From Taenia hydatigena (taxonomy: Eukaryota; Platyhelminthes; Cestoda; Cyclophyllidea; Taeniidae): 64,000 nt of DNA. Below the pieces are notes generated by a model. It saw only the letters and a program-made list of their open reading frames with translations, did not search any database and had not been told where the DNA came from. The stretch is taken from assembly GCA_036345935.2 (NCBI GenBank), contig JADWOT020000003.1, positions 16,200,509-16,264,508 of the forward strand, given 5' to 3'. Both the position numbers and the translations under genes were made by a program. Of this stretch, positions 38,301-51,800 are shown piece after piece; the stretch's first letter is position 1; each line of letters starts with the position of its first letter.

Positions 38301-41300
38301 GACTTAAAAGCTGAATGTGGTAATTCCAAACAATTCTATTTTCCATGAGATAGTTATTTCTGAAAATAATTGAAAGGCTCCTCAACTGAAATGAGAATCC
38401 CTCCTTCCACACAACTAGACTTAAAATCATAATTATCGCATGTTGTTGGATATTCCTTGATTTAGCAGAAAAAATTAAGAAGTAACACCTCAGCAGGTTT
38501 GTGATAGTATTACACTAAATTTGAACTCCACGTGCAAAATGTCCAAAAAAGGAATTGGCAGCAACCAAGCTTACAATACCAAAAATGCCCTGCTTTCCGC
38601 CTTGTGTTTGGTTTGACAAAAAAAACAGGTCTCTTTTCGAGGCGAAAAGCAGTTTAAAGTCTGTATTTTAAGATGAGCGAGGATTTTTACCGTTTACAGG
38701 TTCTCTCTATTCCTCCAAATGATGTAGCAAAGCGGATTGTCTTGGATGGCAATGTTACATATCCAATTTCTATAGATTCTGACGTCGCAACAACAACGCA
38801 ACCATCAACCAGAAAATCGAAGCATTCATGAGTCATCAGGGACGGGACAGGGCTGATTCGTATCTCCCGAACCGTCATCTGGCGGCGCGAGTGAAGGCAA
38901 TTCAAACGCGTCTGTGTTTGTGCCTGTTTGTTCGTGCTTGTGTGTGTAGTTATTCGAACAAGTTCCATACTCTGACCGTCACAAGAATACCCATTATCCG
39001 AATATGCTAACTTGGGAGGTAGCAAATACATTAGTGGCGCAACCTTAAGGCAGAAGGCGGTGTAATAAACTTTTGAAGCAAATTCATTCATTCAAGCAAA
39101 CCTTATTTAGCGGGTAGAGATAAAACAGCTGTTTTAGTGTCTGCATACAGCTCAACTACTTAATTTTGCCATTATCCGACGCTACTTTAGTTGGATGTTA
39201 AATGCACATTCATTTTGCGATATAATGGAGATATGTGTGTTTAGATTATGTGAACTGAAAACGAATTGAGTTTAAATTAATGGCCAAAGCAAGATTATTG
39301 CCGAAATGACTTCACTCTGCAAATTAATTGCATCATTGATCAAACCTGTGCCCTAAAATAAGGTCTTTGGTTTATTACTTGATTAGGTAAATTAGGGTTG
39401 TAGCTTGTAAAATGCAGAGTGGAGTAAATGCCTCAAACGCGGATTTAAAACCTTTGAACACAAAATCAAGGGGGCTTTAGGATAGCTGGCATTTACTTTG
39501 GCTCATCACTTCTTTGATACTGCTTCAAACAGTCCACCAAGTGATAAACCTTACGTTCTGAGGGTTTTTTTGAACCTCTACGAAACCCTTCACTCCTGCT
39601 GCTTCTGTAACTTTGACTGAAACTTTTAGTGTCTTTTGCATAAACATGGACGTCTATTTTTTAATCTTTGTTTAGTATTTTACTATCATTCACAATCCTA
39701 GGCATCACTGCCCGTCATGGTGACTACTCATGCTGCTGAATATTTGCGATCTTTCTTTTCTTGAATAGAATGCGAGTTACTGAAGCTAATCCTGACCAGA
39801 CGTTGGCGCTTCTGTAGAGGCTAGAATAAATCTTCTTTTAGATCCCAAATAGCAGTGACCCTATGCCTCCTAAACTAATCATGACCTCAATCCCCTCGTT
39901 ACCTTTTTTTAGGACGTACACTTTCGTCCATCAAATGTCAATGCCACCAGAGGATTTTTGAAAGAAGAATCCGCTTTCTTGTGAGAATGTTACTGCACAG
40001 ATGATCTGGGAATTTGTTTTCAGCGGCTGACTGCAGCATGAAATTTATTTGGTGATTAGAAGACGAAAACCCCATTGAAAGTCTGTACTTCAATTATGCA
40101 GTTATGTGTCATTTGCAGAGGAGGAGAGACTCCTGTTTCCAATATACTTAGCCCACTATTTTAGGTCCTAAGCTTCCCGTTTAATTTCTGTTACTTTACG
40201 GAAGGGAGTCCCAGTCCAGTCAAGCGTATATTTGGATTTAATTTAGTCGCGTCTTTTGACCAATCCCTTGTGAGCAGGCGAGCTGTGGATGTCGCAATTT
40301 GTCGAAACTAAATAGGTTTCCCGAAAACGTTCCTATACGAGAAAAAAGGTGTGCTCTTTACTTACGTGTAATTTCCCAAGAGGAGCAAAATAGGTCGCAT
40401 TAAAAGAAAGCCTATAAAATAGCGATATGATACCTTTAAAAGTGATAAAACTAAGAATGTTCAATCTTCAAGATCCATAACATGGAAGGTATAATGATTC
40501 TCATCTACTTATAGTAGTGTTTCGTTAAACTAGAATTTAAATTTCCTAGTTGGCTATACTATTCCTTAATAACGTCGTACCGGTTAATTAGTAGGTCATA
40601 GTTACAGGGAGCTAGAAACCTTCACAATTTCAGTAGCCTACAACAAGTAATTCAAACGCTGCTGATCACTTAAAGAAAGAAATTATGTTGGACTTACTCG
40701 TTTGGTTATAAATTTATTTATTTTGGTTAGGTTGTTTTGTTTTCAAAGGTTTGTTTCTATCCAAGTATTTTTTGGGAGAAATGCTTAAGTACAATTATTT
40801 GTTTAGTGTGATTTCCAATTTGTACAGATATATAGGACATGAACACCGACCAGCCGATGAATCGGCATTCAAATGATTTTAATAGTAAATCTATTCCGAC
40901 ATCAACGTTGACCTCTACCATAGGATTTAAAGTAATATGCCCTGCGATCCTTGCCCTTCAACCTGATTTTCCTAATGTGGATTTCTTTATAAAAATTCAG
41001 AAAATGTCAATGTAAATACACAGTTAACTATTTTGCAACGATCAAATGCAGGCGTAATTCGCGCATTACTACGAATTGTGTCTTCAAAAGCACTAAATAA
41101 CAAGACAAAGGCCTGAAATAGGTGTGTAAATTAGACTTTAAAATAAAATATTTGCAATTCCATCCCCATGTCAGTCACAAAGCTGCACAGAACATGATGG
41201 TATTTACTTTTTGGGAGCAATCCTACGTCCAGCACACATGAAAAAATCCAACCGCATTAATTCTCTTACTCAGGCCAAGTTGTCAGTCACGTCTTGGAGC

Positions 41301-44300
41301 ATTGCCCTAGCGGGTATAGTTATTGAGCGCTGGTGAAGACTAAGCAAACAAACCAATCTGCTTTTGCTAAACTTAGTTCCTTCACAACTTTGAGCCATTT
41401 TGCGTTCTAATATATCCCGGTCTTCCGAGAAGATTTTATGCACTGCTAGTTTCTTTTAAAAACAGTTGAGATTTTTAATTATTTTGAGCCTTTAACTTTA
41501 TTCTTTGCTAATAAAGCTGACGAAATCTGTTTTTATGAGGAACAGTCTTATTTTAGCCATTTCAAAAGGTGCACCAATTCAGATGACAAAATTAGTAGTC
41601 TAAGAAATTTCATTTGTACCAACTCTCTGGAATTATAAATAGTTTTTTTGACACTTTGTTCTTATAAAGAGAGGCGAAAATAGGCACTTTTGTTCAAAAT
41701 AAATGATTGTCCGAGGATGGAAGCATTGTCTTGGTTTGAAAATTGCCTTCAAAAACAATGGTCGGAATTGAATATACAACGAATTGCAGATATTTGAGTC
41801 AGAACTGTATTTTGGCAATCTGTTAATTGTATAAATTGAGATCTCTATAACTACTAATTTTAGCACATGCCTTATTTAGCTGGAGAAGTATTCAGGTTTC
41901 CCTTAAACCTGGTTACCCCAAGTTACAATCGCCAGTAGCTTCATATTTTCAGGGATCAAAAGTGGGGAACATAAATGTACCAAAGTAACTAAACCTTGAC
42001 AAATAAGGCCTCAGATGTATAGGCCTTGCAAATAGTTGCTAAATCTTTCATCACGGCTTTTTAAAGCCTATTCTTCCGGTAAAATTCGGGCGCAGCTATC
42101 TCTGTAGAGGCAATAACTGGTAAAGAAATTTAATTTTACAGCACTAAAAATGTAGACTCATCTTAAATCACTTTGACCGTGAGTTTGTGCAAGAAAATAT
42201 AAGAATATGGAAAATTCTTTGGGAAAAATCCCTTAGACCTAATATGCTTTGACAGTGATAACCACAATATTTCAGAAAAAAACGTTCAACTAATGCTTAA
42301 TGTAGACAATCATCAAGTTAACTGTTACCCTATCAGGTTATATAGTTTAACACTATTTCGTGCTTAAATTAAACTGTAAAAAACAAGAGATGTATAAGAA
42401 GGGTTTAAAGCCTAACTTAATCGCCGTGATCAGAGTTTTGATATAATTTTAAGTTCCAGGTAATCTATAACTTCTTTAAATAACTTTTAACTTGCTAATC
42501 ATTTTAAGAAATCCTAATTAGCAAAAAAACGTAGTGGTATCTTTATAAGAACAATAAGTGAGTCCTGAGATAGTAGAACACTCAGAAGCAGTCAAATAGA
42601 CCTTTTCAAAGATTCTAACTCCTTTGCTGAATTCAAAACGATAACTGTGTTTTTCACTTTGCAATACTAGTCAGCATTTGTAGAAATTGCCGTTTAATTG
42701 GTTTTGTCCAAACCACCCAGTTCCAGCACTAACCTGATGAGGAACCATGGCTGCTGATGGACAAAGTTTTTGTCTAATTAGGGTAGCAGCAAGTTTTTAA
42801 CAATATCTGGGGAGGCTGTTAAGTCTAGTATAAGTAATCTTTCGCTGCTTCGATAATGTGAAATGTGCACGTGCAAAGTAGTAGTAATTCGCGCATTATA
42901 ATGAACATCAAAACTAAATTTGACAGCTGTCCTGTTAAGGCCGTAATTTGAAATAAAAAATAAAGATTTTCTGGTCTCAATAAAGTAATTCGCTTGTCCA
43001 TTCTGTTCAATGGACTAAAACGGTGTGCAGGTATGCTGAACAAACTAGAATACATGTTTTCATTCAACTACGAAAAAAGAACCCTTTTATAGAGTTTCTG
43101 TCAGATGCGCCCATAATTTTTGGTCATCATAAGAGCATCTTGCCGTTTTCTGCTTCCATAGCTAAAAAATCTATTAGATAGTTTTTATTTAATCACAAAA
43201 TAAAATCAATTAGACAGTAATTTTAGCTTGCGATCAAAATTTCGCAATGTGCAGGAAATGATAAAAACGAAGCAGCAATTAAATAAAACACAAGGCGAAT
43301 GATCAAATACAGCACTGAAAATCCCTTCCAAAGTGCACTAGCCTGTCCTGATCGACACTGAACGCGGCCTATGACTCACACGAAACGCAGCAACTGGTCA
43401 CAAGTCTATCATCAATCATCGGAAACATCAGTCTTGGCATAATGTGCCATAGAAAACATAAGCCATTTCGAACCACCCGTATCGATACGTTTTGAGAGCT
43501 AATCAAAACATATTTACGCGTCTTTGTAAACGCGGACACGTAAGTGCAAAATTTTAGTCCCTCGTATATCGCAGCCATCATAAATGAACCACTTAACACC
43601 GATTTTAATTTACTTCCAAGTTCATTGATTTTAACCCGCAAAGAATAGTACTTCTCAAATTAAGAGTACTAAGAAAGCATGTAATTTCTTTGCTTTTAGC
43701 AATTTGCAAGCACAAGCGTTGCTTTTAAAGAGAACACCTTTAAACGAGACTACCTTTAAATATGGTATGTTTAAAACCAAGTTCTAGAATAACCGGGATG
43801 GAATCTGCTTAGCTTAGACACCGCAACGGAAGCCACTTATCCGTGGCAAAAATGCATTCACCTTACTGTCGGTCACACGTCAACAGCAAATGCAACCAAG
43901 GCACTCGTTGCTCTGCTCAAATACACACAAGCCCAACCCCCCTTCTTTTATTTTATTTTTCATTAAATTCGTCACCAGGCATTATGTTTTTAAATATTTC
44001 GAAAAGCAGCTTTTGAAAAAAGTAGGAGTTATGGGGGTTTTTGCACGTTTATACAACTGATAAATAAAACGTTTACCGCAAAACTCTATTTAATAATTGA
44101 TTAGCTAGATTACATTCGTCGCGTGTTAAGTAAACTTGCTGAACTTAAAAAGACAGGTTGAAATGCGTACATAATTTGCCTCAAGGTTGACTTCACTGTT
44201 ACTCCGCACATAAATCGAGATGCGTATAAGCTGTCATTATGTTGGATGTTTATTTACGAATTACGGCACCTTAACTTCAATCATAAACAAGCTCTTAAAA

Positions 44301-45660
44301 ACGCTTTTGCTGTATGATGGGTGGCTTTGCAGCCCATTCTTCACAAGTTTGTTTATCATCAGCTAGGAATATTGTTACCTTTTTGCAACGTTAACCAATC
44401 ACTTATTTAAGCTAATCATAAATTTTTAAAGGAAAACTAAATGTGTGGACCTTGCAGGCAAAATTTAAAGCTGTCTTTAGATTTGTTGGCATTGTGCTTA
44501 TAAATGCTCGCCCTTGATTTTACTTTCGGTGTTACTCAACGATAAGTTTTCTATTAGGCTGTTATCGTTAGATCAACATTTGCTGAATAACGGCCGCAGC
44601 TAATGCCAGTTTGGGCAGATAATTGTCTCCATCTTTAATCATGAGCGCAGAAATTTCAAGAATATCTCAGTTTTTGTTTTATAAGTGCAAGTCGGCAAAT
44701 CCTTTAGCAACTCTTAACTGGAAAAGCTAGGGTTAATTTTTTGCCCCTTAGCAAAATATATCTGAAACCAAAGATTTGAAGGAACTTCCCGATGGGTAGA
44801 ACTCTTGTTTATGCTTGTCTCGATTATGCAAGAGCATGTGTTCGTGCCCATTGGTTCACAGTTGCATGCGCCTCTCAATTGAGGCAAGAAGAATCACGTC
44901 GAGAAACCGACATGCTCGTAATTCAAGACAGGGTCTTGATTTATGCGTTTTGTAGCATCACTATAGCCTTCTACAAAACAAGGAACCTATCTTGGGTCCT
45001 AGCGTTTACTTTTCTGTTTGTGGGGTGTAGATATTGGCGATTGAGCTAAGCTGTAGCTATTAATACACACTAAGCATTAACTAAGCTAGACATCAAAATT
45101 ACACTATAATGGCATTTTTTCTCTCCTTATATTTTAGCCCGACCCTGAAAAAAATAGCCTTTAGTACACTCTAATTAAGAACAAATTTTCGAGCGTGAAA
45201 CGGCTTTAATCAGCACTGATGGTTTTAGAGAGCATCGAAAAATGCCAAAGATTACTGTGAGGAATAAATGAGCGAATAGTTAGCAAATCGCGCAACACAA
45301 AAGTCTGTCCCATCATAATAATGAGTGTGGAAGCACGACTGATTCCTGCATAAATTATGGTGTAGTAACCCATTTTGGTGTAATTGTCATTGAATATTCA
45401 TTGCGTCAACCATACTATCACCTTCATGTATACAAATGATAATTGGTAAGTATAAATTTAAATCAAATATAGATAGTTGGCTTTCTTTGAGTTGCACTTA
45501 AAAAAGCTACAAATAGTAATTTTAAGTCCCTCAAGACTCAAAACATAATCCAAGCTCAGCAATAGATGTCACTAAATGACCCAAGATACATATAAATATT
45601 ACCAAATAATAGGAAAACAGCCAATAAATAAGCCAAAGGAAGGGACAGAACACTTTGGAC
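32400..45660. other. Long gene-poor interval
   Basis: I find no exon with recognisable homology or a convincing pair of splice sites on either strand. It may be intergenic, or a long 5' intron of PDE4. The most coding-like open frame is on the plus strand at 37150-37440 (96 codons, GC-richer than its surroundings). Others, such as 38687-39091 minus and 43369-43641 minus, look like chance frames. Confidence 0.45.
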
Positions 45661-45666
45661 TTTATT
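45661..45666 (-). terminator. Poly(A) signal AATAAA
   Basis: AATAAA on the minus strand about 200 nt downstream of the TGA that ends the proline-rich exon at 45867. It supports that exon being 3'-terminal. Confidence 0.45.
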
Positions 45667-45866
45667 TATGCTTTGTCGGTTTATCCTTGAGTTTACGGAA
45701 TCATATCTTGCAAAAGTTCCTCATTGAAGTGGTAACAAAGAAGTAATTTATCATAATCTACTCTCACATACTGCGGTGTGCTAATAAAAGTCAAGTTGAA
45801 GGCTTTTGGTGCTGCATACTCGCACGAATTTAGGCAGACATGTGGAGGGACACAGAAAGGGACAAT

Positions 45867-46517
45867 TCAGCCAGCAAGATTGGTATAGGCACATCGATGT
45901 GGCCTCTGAGACAGCGGTCTCAGTTTTGGCAGGAAGGCGAGCGATCGTGGAGGTTGTACCTCGGCGGAAGCATCTAAACGATAAAGCATTGAATAGTATC
46001 CAAGAATAGGACTGCGCTCTACTTGCAATTGGTCGAGACGTTTTATGATTTTTTGCAGTGCGCTGCAGATATCCACCTCTTGTAAAGAATGCTCATCCTT
46101 TTCTACCTCAGCCTCATTAATTTCTGCATAAAATTCTTTGTGCTTCAGTGGTAAACTCGGTAGGCCAGGTAATTGTGGGCTTATTCTTCTAGGTGGTAGG
46201 GGAGGAGGAAGATTTCTGTCCACGTGCTTGACCTCTGGAGCTACAGAGGCAGGTCGACTACGGCGCTTTTCCACATCCAGACAGCGAGAGCAGCGAAGAC
46301 GCAAAGCAGTGTGATCAGAATGGTCGCTAGGACTCCTTTTTAGCCACACATTATTAGAGAGAACATTTGGATGTTTTAGTCGCATTGACAAATTTTCTGG
46401 CATCGTGGAACTGCGATATGGAAGCACAGGAGCCATTGTCATTATGCCTTCCGCCGCAGGGCGTTGAGGAAGAATTTGTGCCGATTGTAGAGCTTGAAAA
46501 TGCATATCCATAATCAC
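45867..46517 (-). CDS. 3'-terminal exon of an unrecognised proline-rich protein
   Basis: A 216-codon open frame entered directly after a CTATTATAG acceptor and closed by TGA. It is far longer than chance frames here. It encodes a basic, proline-rich segment with a textbook SH3-ligand core (NLPPPLPPRR), paired cysteines (RLRCSRCLDVEKRR), an acidic helix-like stretch (AEINEAEVEKDEHSL) and ALQKIIKRLDQLQ. A cytoplasmic tail or adaptor protein is plausible. I do not recognise the family. It joins in phase 0 to the exon at 46886-46976. It could instead be a distal 5' exon of PDE4 through the GAG|GTACAA site inside it, but the poly(A) signal favours a separate gene. Confidence 0.6.
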   Translation of the reverse strand: MIMDMHFQALQSAQILPQRPAAEGIMTMAPVLPYRSSTMPENLSMRLKHPNVLSNNVWLKRSPSDHSDHTALRLRCSRCLDVEKRRSRPASVAPEVKHVDRNLPPPLPPRRISPQLPGLPSLPLKHKEFYAEINEAEVEKDEHSLQEVDICSALQKIIKRLDQLQVERSPILGYYSMLYRLDASAEVQPPRSLAFLPKLRPLSQRPHRCAYTNLAG

Positions 46518-46885
46518 CTATAATAGATATCACGATACAAGTTTCAACTATGGCAGCAGGATGTATTCTAAGTAACATTTAACGATAAAATACGAATGGC
46601 CTTCTAATTCAGAACGCCAATTGGTTTGAATGAATAACCAATAAAATCGCTTACGTCCGCGTCTAAAACCTAAGAATATTAGCTTGACTGGAGAAAAAAG
46701 AAATCAAGAATTTTACAAATATTCAGCAGAATAGATTAAAGCTTTCTAGCTTGTTAGTATTTTTGAGCAATTTTTCAATAAAATTGCCAGGATTGGACCA
46801 ATTTCTCCTATAATTCTACTGACCGATGCCCTTTATGATGTCTATTCATGCTGCTGTTATAAACAGAATAGTTGTTTAAGTGTAC

Positions 46886-46976
46886 CTTTAACAAAATTTC
46901 GGGAATAAGCATGACCACAGAGATGGCACGAGACGTTTGTATTTGCTCTTTGTTTTTAGGAACCATGCATTTCTCC
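46886..46976 (-). CDS. Penultimate exon of the proline-rich gene (candidate)
   Basis: A 91-nt piece between a GCTCTCAG acceptor and a TTAAAG|GTACAC donor, one base plus 30 codons: EKCMVPKNKEQIQTSRAIS, then VVMLIPEILLK. It joins the 46517 acceptor in phase 0 to continue VIMDMHFQALQ. Splice signals and hydrophobic-helix composition support it; no family match is known to me. Confidence 0.4.
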
Positions 46977-47002
46977 CTGAGAGCGATCACATAAGGATGC
47001 AT

Positions 47003-50000
47003 CCTTTGATTCTTTACTGCTTAGCTTAAATTCATTCATGTCTATTCTTCTACTTTGCACTAAACGAAGGACATTTCTACACGCTTCATTTAGATTGGTA
47101 TAAAACTGCTAAAACTTTTATTCGAGGTAAGCAACTTTGCTTTCTTCTCATTACTGCGTTTACCCTCCAGTAGCTGTAATGCAAACTCTAAATTATGATC
47201 CACTTTCATCAAAAGACTTGACGCTCTTGTTGCAGAGATGAGACGGTGAAATCTTTGTTTTGTGTTATCTGGGTAAAGAACCTAACTGTGTGGTACATGC
47301 AAGGCCTCCATAAACGCATTAATATTTAAAGGAATGGTTTGATGGTGCTAAAGCAGCTTAACGAGGTTATTTTTTGCAAAAGGCAGAATATAATGCCTTA
47401 AAGTGATGCTTCAAAAGTTGCTTTGTGATCAGTTAATTTCACCCAAATTTTAGGATTACGTATTCATTTTTGAATGCATCATAAAAATACAATTATCGCA
47501 ACAAGTGAATGAAATGATAGTGTAACAAGGGCAGTGGGGGTATCGAAACCTAAGCACACTGTTACAATTAGTGTCACCAAAATAATTTTAATGTGGTTAA
47601 ACACAAGGCAACAGTATGAGGTCACTGATATGTATATCTCCTAAAAATTCGAAACAGGAGTTGAAGGCGCATCAGCTAATTTTAAATCAGTCAGCACTCG
47701 TCTTTTTTAGAAACCGTTGGATGTTCCGTAATAAGTATATTCTTCACATTAAGCGTGGGTTTTCCTTTCAAACTATTCGTGCAATAGAGTTTAATGAAAT
47801 AATTAGCAAACTTAGAAACAGGTCGTTGCGCCTTAAAATTACCCTTATTTTCAGGGACCAATAATTCAAATCGGCTTCTGACTAAGAACGCATAAGACAA
47901 GCACCTTTCTTTGATTTCATTCTCATTGTCAACCAAGTGTCCAACCCGAGGCCTTAATTTTCTTGAAAGATATTAAGAAATATGAAGCGTTAATCTAATT
48001 TAAAAATCTTTTTTTAATGAATAAGCTAACGAGGCCGAGGTCTTTCCATCGAAACTTCCACTACCTCCGCTTTTTATTAAATGTTTAGTCCTCAAATGGT
48101 TAGCCATAGTCCTTTTTACAAACCACTTTTAAACGCATTTATTTCAAATCAACTATGTCTGTTTTGCAGCAAAGTTTATCATTAATGACAAAGTTGGATT
48201 TTTTTTATTAAAGCGTTTAAAGTGTGACTTTACTATTGGGTGAGGATTTTCAAAAATTACATTAAATGGGTCTTTATTAATTTTGCACACTTAAAGTGAA
48301 TGTTGTACTAACCATGGTGTTTGTTCCTCAAAAGGAAAGCAGCAAAATCTATAGCTGCAGATAAAATCAAGCCATTAGGATAATGGTATTTTAATTACGT
48401 AGGCAATTAAAATTTCGCCGTTGTACTTTTACTTAGCGGCATAGTCTCCGGGCTATATCAGCAGCCTTTTAGTGCTTTTGAGTGTCAGCCACCCGTTTTC
48501 TGCCCTAGTATTACGACCTCTTTCGATTTCAGGAAGGGCAGAGAGTGCTGCCTAACGTCTTAAAATACATCGGCAACGTCCGATGTTCAAAGTCAGTCTG
48601 TTCATTTCCCCTAATTTGTTGATTTTGCTAAGGAGTTTGATCAAACGCCAACTGTAATTTTTACTTGCAACCTTGTGAAGATTATCTCATGAAGGAAGTA
48701 CGCCTGAAACCAAGGTCTCACTTGTACGTTGGATCACTTCATCCCTAAAACAAATGGACAAATAGCCAAAGGTGGTTCAGGAAAAAAAACCATAGGTTCT
48801 GCGAGAAGAATGCTCAATTATTTCTGTCCCATTTTTGGATCATCTGTTATGCCCAAAAGTTCATGCATTCCATCTTTTGTATATTATTGTCTAAAAAACA
48901 CGGGGTTGACTAAGACTATGTGGCGAATCCTTCCGATCAAGTCATATCAGAGTCGATTACGGTAGTGCCTCAAAAAGAATCAGACGACCTTGACAATTCA
49001 AATGCTAGGTCTCTTCTCATCTTATTTAGCTTTGCTACACACATGTCGAACGCTTAAATTAAGCCCAGTATGACTGGTTCAAGCTATTTAATTTAAATGG
49101 TTTTTGTCAGTAGAACTATGCTTATTGAGTAAGAAAACCAAAAACCCTGATTTTTGGCTGATTAGTGGTTACTTGCTGTCAAAAAACAAAAAAATAAATC
49201 GTTATTTTTTAAAGCAACACTATAAAAATGTAGCCACTGCTTTTTAAACATGTTCATTTGGTGCTCAAAGATTTCCCACGAATAGCAGCAGCCTCACTTT
49301 AAAGTTGAGAACTTTTAGTCATTATATTTAACAACGCTACTTTTCATGCAAGACGTTAGAGGTACTTAACGCCAATGATTGCAAAAAATCTCACTTTAGG
49401 CTGGCTGCTATAAAGGCTAGATAATTTTTAAAAAAGAGTATTATGCTACTGGCACATCCTAATTCCACTCTCTTGTAAGTGCGACCAAAATGCTGATTCT
49501 ATCAAGGAAAGTCGACTGGAATAAAAGCATTTCATCTCACTTAAACAACTTTTATGTTTCGTGGTCAAAGGTTTATTACTCTTTCGGTATAAGACCACAA
49601 TTTTAGAGGGTACCCACAGCATACATCTAAAAATGAATTCTTGAAGTGGCTCATGAACGCAGCCTGAATAAATTCCTAGCTAAAGTGAAATTGTTGGGTT
49701 TAGCATTCACGTTGACAGTCCAGAAACTGAAGCATTGATGGAAGATCCCTTACAGTTGTGCCTCTGCTATCTAGGTCATACAGTAGCTTTTTTCAAAATA
49801 GCATGTTACTAAGCAAATTTTGATGCTTACTGGCAAGTTAGCAGCAATAGTATTATGAAATTGGAAAAGTGTGGACAATTTTCGTGTTGTTATTTAGAAT
49901 TTAATTTTATTATAGTGCAAATAAGCAATCCTAAATTTTAAAAGCATAGGCTTTATGATTAGAATTCGGAATATCTCATTATAATTTATCCGTTCAGGGT

Positions 50001-51519
50001 CCTAAGGCATCTTATTATTCAGGTAAGATAGTAATAATTTTACGGCTGGAAAACAAATATTTTTAAAACCAATTAACATATTAACTGCTAAACCTTTACT
50101 TAAACGTAAAAATATAAACTACTATCCATTTCTTCCTTTTTATGTCTCGCCATCAACGCTAGTATAGCACGAGTGCAATGGTTTCCTAGGCTACCACCTT
50201 TCCTTTAACACAACTCTGCATTTTGCACATGTAACCAGAAGTGCCGAAACATTTTTTTGGTTTATTTGTTACAATTCTAGATATTAATCATGTTTGGCCT
50301 AAAAGACCTTTAACAAAAAGTCATAAAAGCAAAATAAGGTCAAAAGCATGGTTGTAGAAAATTTATCAATAACGGAGCCTTTGCAAGCACACAGTCATAA
50401 GCTGCCAAGCTTGGGTAGTGCAAATTATAATATGTACCATAATTGTTTGTTTATATGCCTTTTTTACTTAAGCTATTGTAATCAGCCCATGTTCAGTCTC
50501 TTAAACCAGCGATGATGTATGTTTTGGCGCTAAGTACGACCAGCATTACCCTACATGCTAGTAGAACTCAGAAGAAGACATGTACAATTACCAACTATTA
50601 AAGAAGAATCTAGAATATGTCCATGAATGGTGCTGCGGATGAGTAAATTTGTCCAATAGGTAGACTACAGCTTCTCGTTACGAAATTGTATGCGATAAGG
50701 ATTTTAACTCCGCCTCATTCTCTGAGACAAATATTCTTTCAGGAACCAAAAGGAAGAAGCACACATTTCTAAAAAATACGGTTTGCTTTTACTTGTCCTA
50801 AAATAAGAAATGCAAAAGTAACTAACTTGCCATTTGGCAAGACTCGTGTAATCGTTTACTGCCTAAGACTTACTTTAAAACGTCTTTAAGTTTTTAAGCA
50901 CCTTTTTTGTCACGTGTCAAGGTGAACAAAAATGTTTGGCTAAAAGTGGATGAAATTTGTACTTATGGTCAGTGTTCTTAGTTTTGGGAACTGAAACTAG
51001 AAGTGGAAGGAGAAAAGAAGGAAAGTATCAAGCCACTATTACCTTTTCATTAGCTTTACTTGCACTCATAATATTTTATTTAAAAGCCAAAAAATAAGGT
51101 TTAGTGCGGAAAAGGCTTGTAAATTGACCATTGCTTCTTGAAAATTTTCTAAAGTATTTGATAAACTTTTTCCTGATTTTTGGTTGTCGTTACATAATTA
51201 GTCTTAAAAATGTTTTTATTTTAGCAAGCTTAAAGTTACGCGAATGCTTCTCGACCTCATGGAGTCCTATGCACGCAGCTTTTCTTTTGACTCTTTGATG
51301 CTATCTCTTACCTACTTTTATTAATGGGTCACATGGCGGTTTGACCTTAGCAGTGTATTTCGCTGTTAATATGGTTTCTTAATTAATTATTACCACCTAG
51401 ATTTGCTTCTGCTTCAAACGATTCTGAGCAAAATCTATTACCCATATTTGTCGCACGATTAAAATAAGCTCTTAGAATAATATTTTTCCAATAGTAATCC
51501 CAATGTTGCTTAAAACAAG
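47003..51519. other. Interval without a supported gene
   Basis: Presumably intergenic or the upstream introns of the proline-rich gene. It includes a degraded relative of the TRIM-like terminal repeat near 48.44-48.53 kb. No other feature could be supported. Confidence 0.4.
48441..48530 (+). repeat. Degraded copy of the TRIM-like terminal repeat
   Basis: Shares GTCTCCGGGC...CAGCAGCC with the copy at 52.6 kb and CTGCCCTAGTATTA with CTGCCCTAATATTA of the 59.3 kb copy, in the same order and strand. It is too diverged to bound precisely. Confidence 0.4.
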
Positions 51520-51800
51520 CTAGTTTATTTTGTTGGAGTTCTTAATTTTGCATGCATGAGATATAGAAGGAGCTTTTAGTGGTAAATTATCTAAGATATC
51601 CCGTAAATCTTGACTGGACAAGACTAGTTTCCCATCGTCAGCTGCTGGATGCATAGGTGGAAAGTACAGAGAGTAAGGCATTATCGCCTGCCAGTTAAAT
51701 CTTGATTTCAAATCCACCAGCATTGAGTAAATTGCCAAAAATTTTAGTTGAAGTTTTAGTGCTGGTTCCACAAAAGAAGCCAACAATATCAACTCCTCCG
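51520..51800 (-). CDS. 3'-terminal exon of an unrecognised gene
   Basis: An open frame of about 92 codons ending at TAG, probably entered at a TTCTGAG acceptor near 51801 (a TGA precedes it in frame). It encodes EELILLASFVEPALKLQLKF, a helical stretch, then FNWQAIMPYSLYFPPMHP and LSSQDLRDILDNLPL. Composition and periodicity look like real protein, with amphipathic helices and no low complexity. I do not recognise the family. AATAAA overlaps the last codons (AAAATAAAC). Upstream exons would lie above 51.8 kb, between or beyond the Ig-like genes, but none was found. Confidence 0.45.

Noticed and set aside
38687..39091. 134-codon open frame on the minus strand
   Set aside because: Composition looks random in much of it, the opposite strand is also open, and no splice sites or homology were seen.
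43369..43641. 90-codon minus frame considered as an extra Ig-like member
   Set aside because: Lacks the DxxYxC, THxIxW and LLP landmarks shared by genes A and C.
44792..45049. 85-codon plus frame starting MGRTLVYACLDYARAC
   Set aside because: Base composition and residue order look random; no splice or homology support.
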